Origin: Phycisphaeraceae bacterium
Lineage (GTDB): Bacteria; Planctomycetota; Phycisphaerae; Phycisphaerales; Phycisphaeraceae
Assembly (NCBI GenBank): GCA_020851735.1
Contig: JADZCD010000013.1
Span: 1 to 49,935 of the forward strand
Direction: 5' to 3'
Length of the DNA: 49,935 bases
Numbering within the stretch: the stretch's first letter is position 1; the number at the start of each line of letters is the position of its first letter. The notes beneath the pieces are model-generated. The model had not been told where the DNA came from. It made no database searches and was given only the letters and a program-made list of their open reading frames with translations. Position numbers and translations under genes: made by a program. Positions 48,905 to 49,935 of this stretch are shown here, in pieces.

Positions 48905-49605
48905 TCCACGAGCTTGAGCAGCGGGCCGGAGTCGGACAGATTCTCCACCGCCACATCCGCGCCGGCGGCCTTCAGGGCCGCCACGGTGTATCCCCCCGTC
49001 GCCACGCCGAAGGCCACGCAATCGTGGGCCTTGGCACACTCCACGTCGCGCGGCGTGTCGCCTACGACAATCACCCGCCGCGGCGCGGGAAGCCGGCCGA
49101 AGCGCTTTTCATATTTCCGCATCGCCAGGGCGCACAGCGCGGGCCGCGAATCGGCCTCGTCGCCCAGGGCGTTGATCTCAAACCAATTCTCATCCAAGTC
49201 CGCGGCCCTGAGCTTTACGGGCACGGCGGCGGAATAGTTGCCCGTCAAGAGCCCCTGCACCACATCGCCGCGCTGGCGGCTGCGTTCGTGCAGGCTCTGG
49301 ATCGTGTGGCGGACCCCCGGCAAAATCTCCACGTCGTGGCGAAAGGCTTCCAGCTCCAGGGCCAGCTCGGCGATGTAGGCGTCGTGGAAGACCTGATGAT
49401 CCTTGGGCCCCCAGCTCAGGCCTCCGCGCTTGGCCACGTGGGCAAAGATCAGAGGGTCCAGCCAACCGGCGGTTTCAAAACCCTCCCAATCGACCTTTTC
49501 CCCGAACAATCGCCGGCTGACCCGCTGCATGGCCCGGATGCCCGCGCCCTTGGTCAGCAAAAGCGTGCCGTCAATGTCCCACAAGATCAGCGTCTTCACG
49601 GCCAT
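48880..49605 (-). CDS. HAD-superfamily hydrolase, phosphoglycolate phosphatase-like
   Basis: A 241-residue cytoplasmic phosphatase. Motif I is WDIDGTLLL (nucleophile Asp and the following acid Asp), motif II is GLLTGN (Thr), and motif IV is VVGDTPRDVECA. A helical cap domain lies between motifs I and II (about 15-95), as in subfamily I enzymes. The substrate is probably a small phosphorylated metabolite. GGAGAGG lies 5 nt before ATG 49605; an ATG at 49638 is not needed. Confidence 0.9.
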   Translation of the reverse strand: MAVKTLILWDIDGTLLLTKGAGIRAMQRVSRRLFGEKVDWEGFETAGWLDPLIFAHVAKRGGLSWGPKDHQVFHDAYIAELALELEAFRHDVEILPGVRHTIQSLHERSRQRGDVVQGLLTGNYSAAVPVKLRAADLDENWFEINALGDEADSRPALCALAMRKYEKRFGRLPAPRRVIVVGDTPRDVECAKAHDCVAFGVATGGYTVAALKAAGADVAVENLSDSGPLLKLVDQKVGEVD

Positions 49606-49784
49606 GTTCCTCTCCAATGGGCCCGGCATCCTAGCCATAGGCCCCGGCCATCGCCACCCGGATGGTTTTGGTTTTGTTCAAGGGTTGGCGAGGGAGGAGG
49701 ATGCGCGGCTGTCAGGGAAGCCTGCGTGCCGAACAGAGGCAGGCAAAGCGCCAAGGCAACGCAGACACCGCGGAAGACATCGAG

Positions 49785-49812
49785 CCGGCCCCGCATTTCC
49801 ATGCGGGGCTGT
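49785..49812. repeat. REP-like hairpin, copy 2 of the 28-nt element
   Basis: Exact inverse complement of 21366-21393: stem GCCCCGCAT/ATGCGGGGC with loop TTCC. Confidence 0.85.
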
Positions 49813-49834
49813 GAGAACCGAGGCAAGCAAGACA

Positions 49835-49864
49835 CCCAGGCATGGCCCCCCGGAAATGCCTGGG
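49835..49864. repeat. Hairpin with a microrepeat unit in its loop
   Basis: Stem CCCAGGCAT/ATGCCTGGG (49835-49843 with 49856-49864) encloses GGCCCCCCGGAA. The stem matches the palindrome arms at 36724, which have only GGCC in the centre, so the loop looks like that hairpin with a CCCCCGGAA unit added. Confidence 0.65.
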
Positions 49865-49935
49865 CTTGGTCAAGACAGAGCGCGCGGAAGAAGCCCGATT
49901 ATCGGGAGTTTCCTCTCAATAACGGGCTCGTCCGC

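Larger units (their letters stand above)
49606..49935. other. Intergenic region at the right window edge
   Basis: About 330 nt without a credible gene. It holds the inverted copy of the 28-nt hairpin (49785-49812) and a second hairpin with a repeat unit in its loop (49835-49864). The end of the window is too short to show what follows. Confidence 0.5.

Noticed and set aside
49596..49835. 79-codon minus-strand frame with a hydrophobic stretch near its start
   Set aside because: Its first residues are encoded by the 28-nt hairpin repeat and it runs into the HAD gene; no ribosome site. A small exported protein starting within it cannot be excluded.
1..49935. CRISPR array, tRNA, rRNA, insertion sequence or prophage
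   Set aside because: No evenly spaced long direct repeats with spacers, no cloverleaf with a GTTCGA-type arm, and no transposase or integrase frame found by reading. The microrepeat arrays are too short and spacer-poor to be CRISPR.

Overview
The window is a GC-rich, gene-dense bacterial chromosome segment. It looks like a Planctomycetota genome, most likely of the Phycisphaerae side. This is inferred from a pseudopilin with the H-x9-DG-type C-terminus, a PPi-dependent phosphofructokinase, an orphan GroES, an LpxD (so a lipid A-type outer membrane), many intergenic hairpins and very short 5' signals. There are no tRNA, rRNA, CRISPR, phage or transposase genes.

Layout. 1-2.9 kb (minus strand): a GHMP sugar kinase cut by the window edge, a ROK regulator/kinase and a pseudopilin. 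3.4-6.0 kb: cydAB (cytochrome bd oxidase) with a strong terminator. 6.2-10.1 kb: a sugar-phosphate isomerase-like TIM barrel, PPi-phosphofructokinase, a UPF0316 membrane protein and an aldo/keto reductase. 10.3-11.2 kb: rpsU and rsfS (translation), converging on an MfnD-like ATP-grasp ligase. 12.4-15.4 kb: a secreted protein of unknown function, a PilZ protein and a PEBP-family protein. 15.4-21.3 kb: an ABC exporter, a PiT phosphate transporter with an adjacent PhoR-like histidine kinase, and an SMP-30/gluconolactonase. 21.7-27.6 kb (minus): TolC-like lipoprotein, HlyD-like adaptor, DUF2157 and GDYXXLXY membrane proteins. 27.8-34.5 kb: GH35 beta-galactosidase, an apparently leaderless groES, a second ABC exporter, a YycJ-like MBL protein and an OmpH/Skp-like lipoprotein. 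34.6-36.8 kb: a structured leader with a small lipoprotein, then a lower-GC islet of membrane proteins with an internal duplication. 36.8-48.9 kb: lpxD-nuoG on the minus strand, a GH15 glucoamylase, then nuoJKLMN on the plus strand. 48.9-49.6 kb: a HAD phosphatase.

How genes work together. Respiration is represented twice: cytochrome bd takes quinol electrons to O2, and the complex I genes supply NuoG plus the membrane arm (nuoA-F, H and I are not here). Carbohydrate use is represented by GH35, GH15, the ROK/GHMP kinase pair, the isomerase, PPi-PFK and gluconolactonase. PiT and the kinase next to it suggest phosphate sensing and uptake.

The most unusual signal is a family of short G/C-run arrays. 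It is built from a 12-15 nt unit CCCCCGGAAGnG, usually headed by CCCCCGCCCCCGGAAG. I see eight arrays plus one single unit. Five arrays lie inside reading frames (one in the GHMP kinase, three in the ROK gene, one in the isomerase), always with the G-rich strand as sense, and they add in-frame Gly/Pro/Ala/Ser linkers. The others are intergenic: one ahead of rpsU, two directly after stop codons, and one unit in the loop of a hairpin. I read this as a dispersed, apparently mobile or expanding microrepeat that tolerates insertion into proteins. That reading is inference and needs comparison with orthologues.
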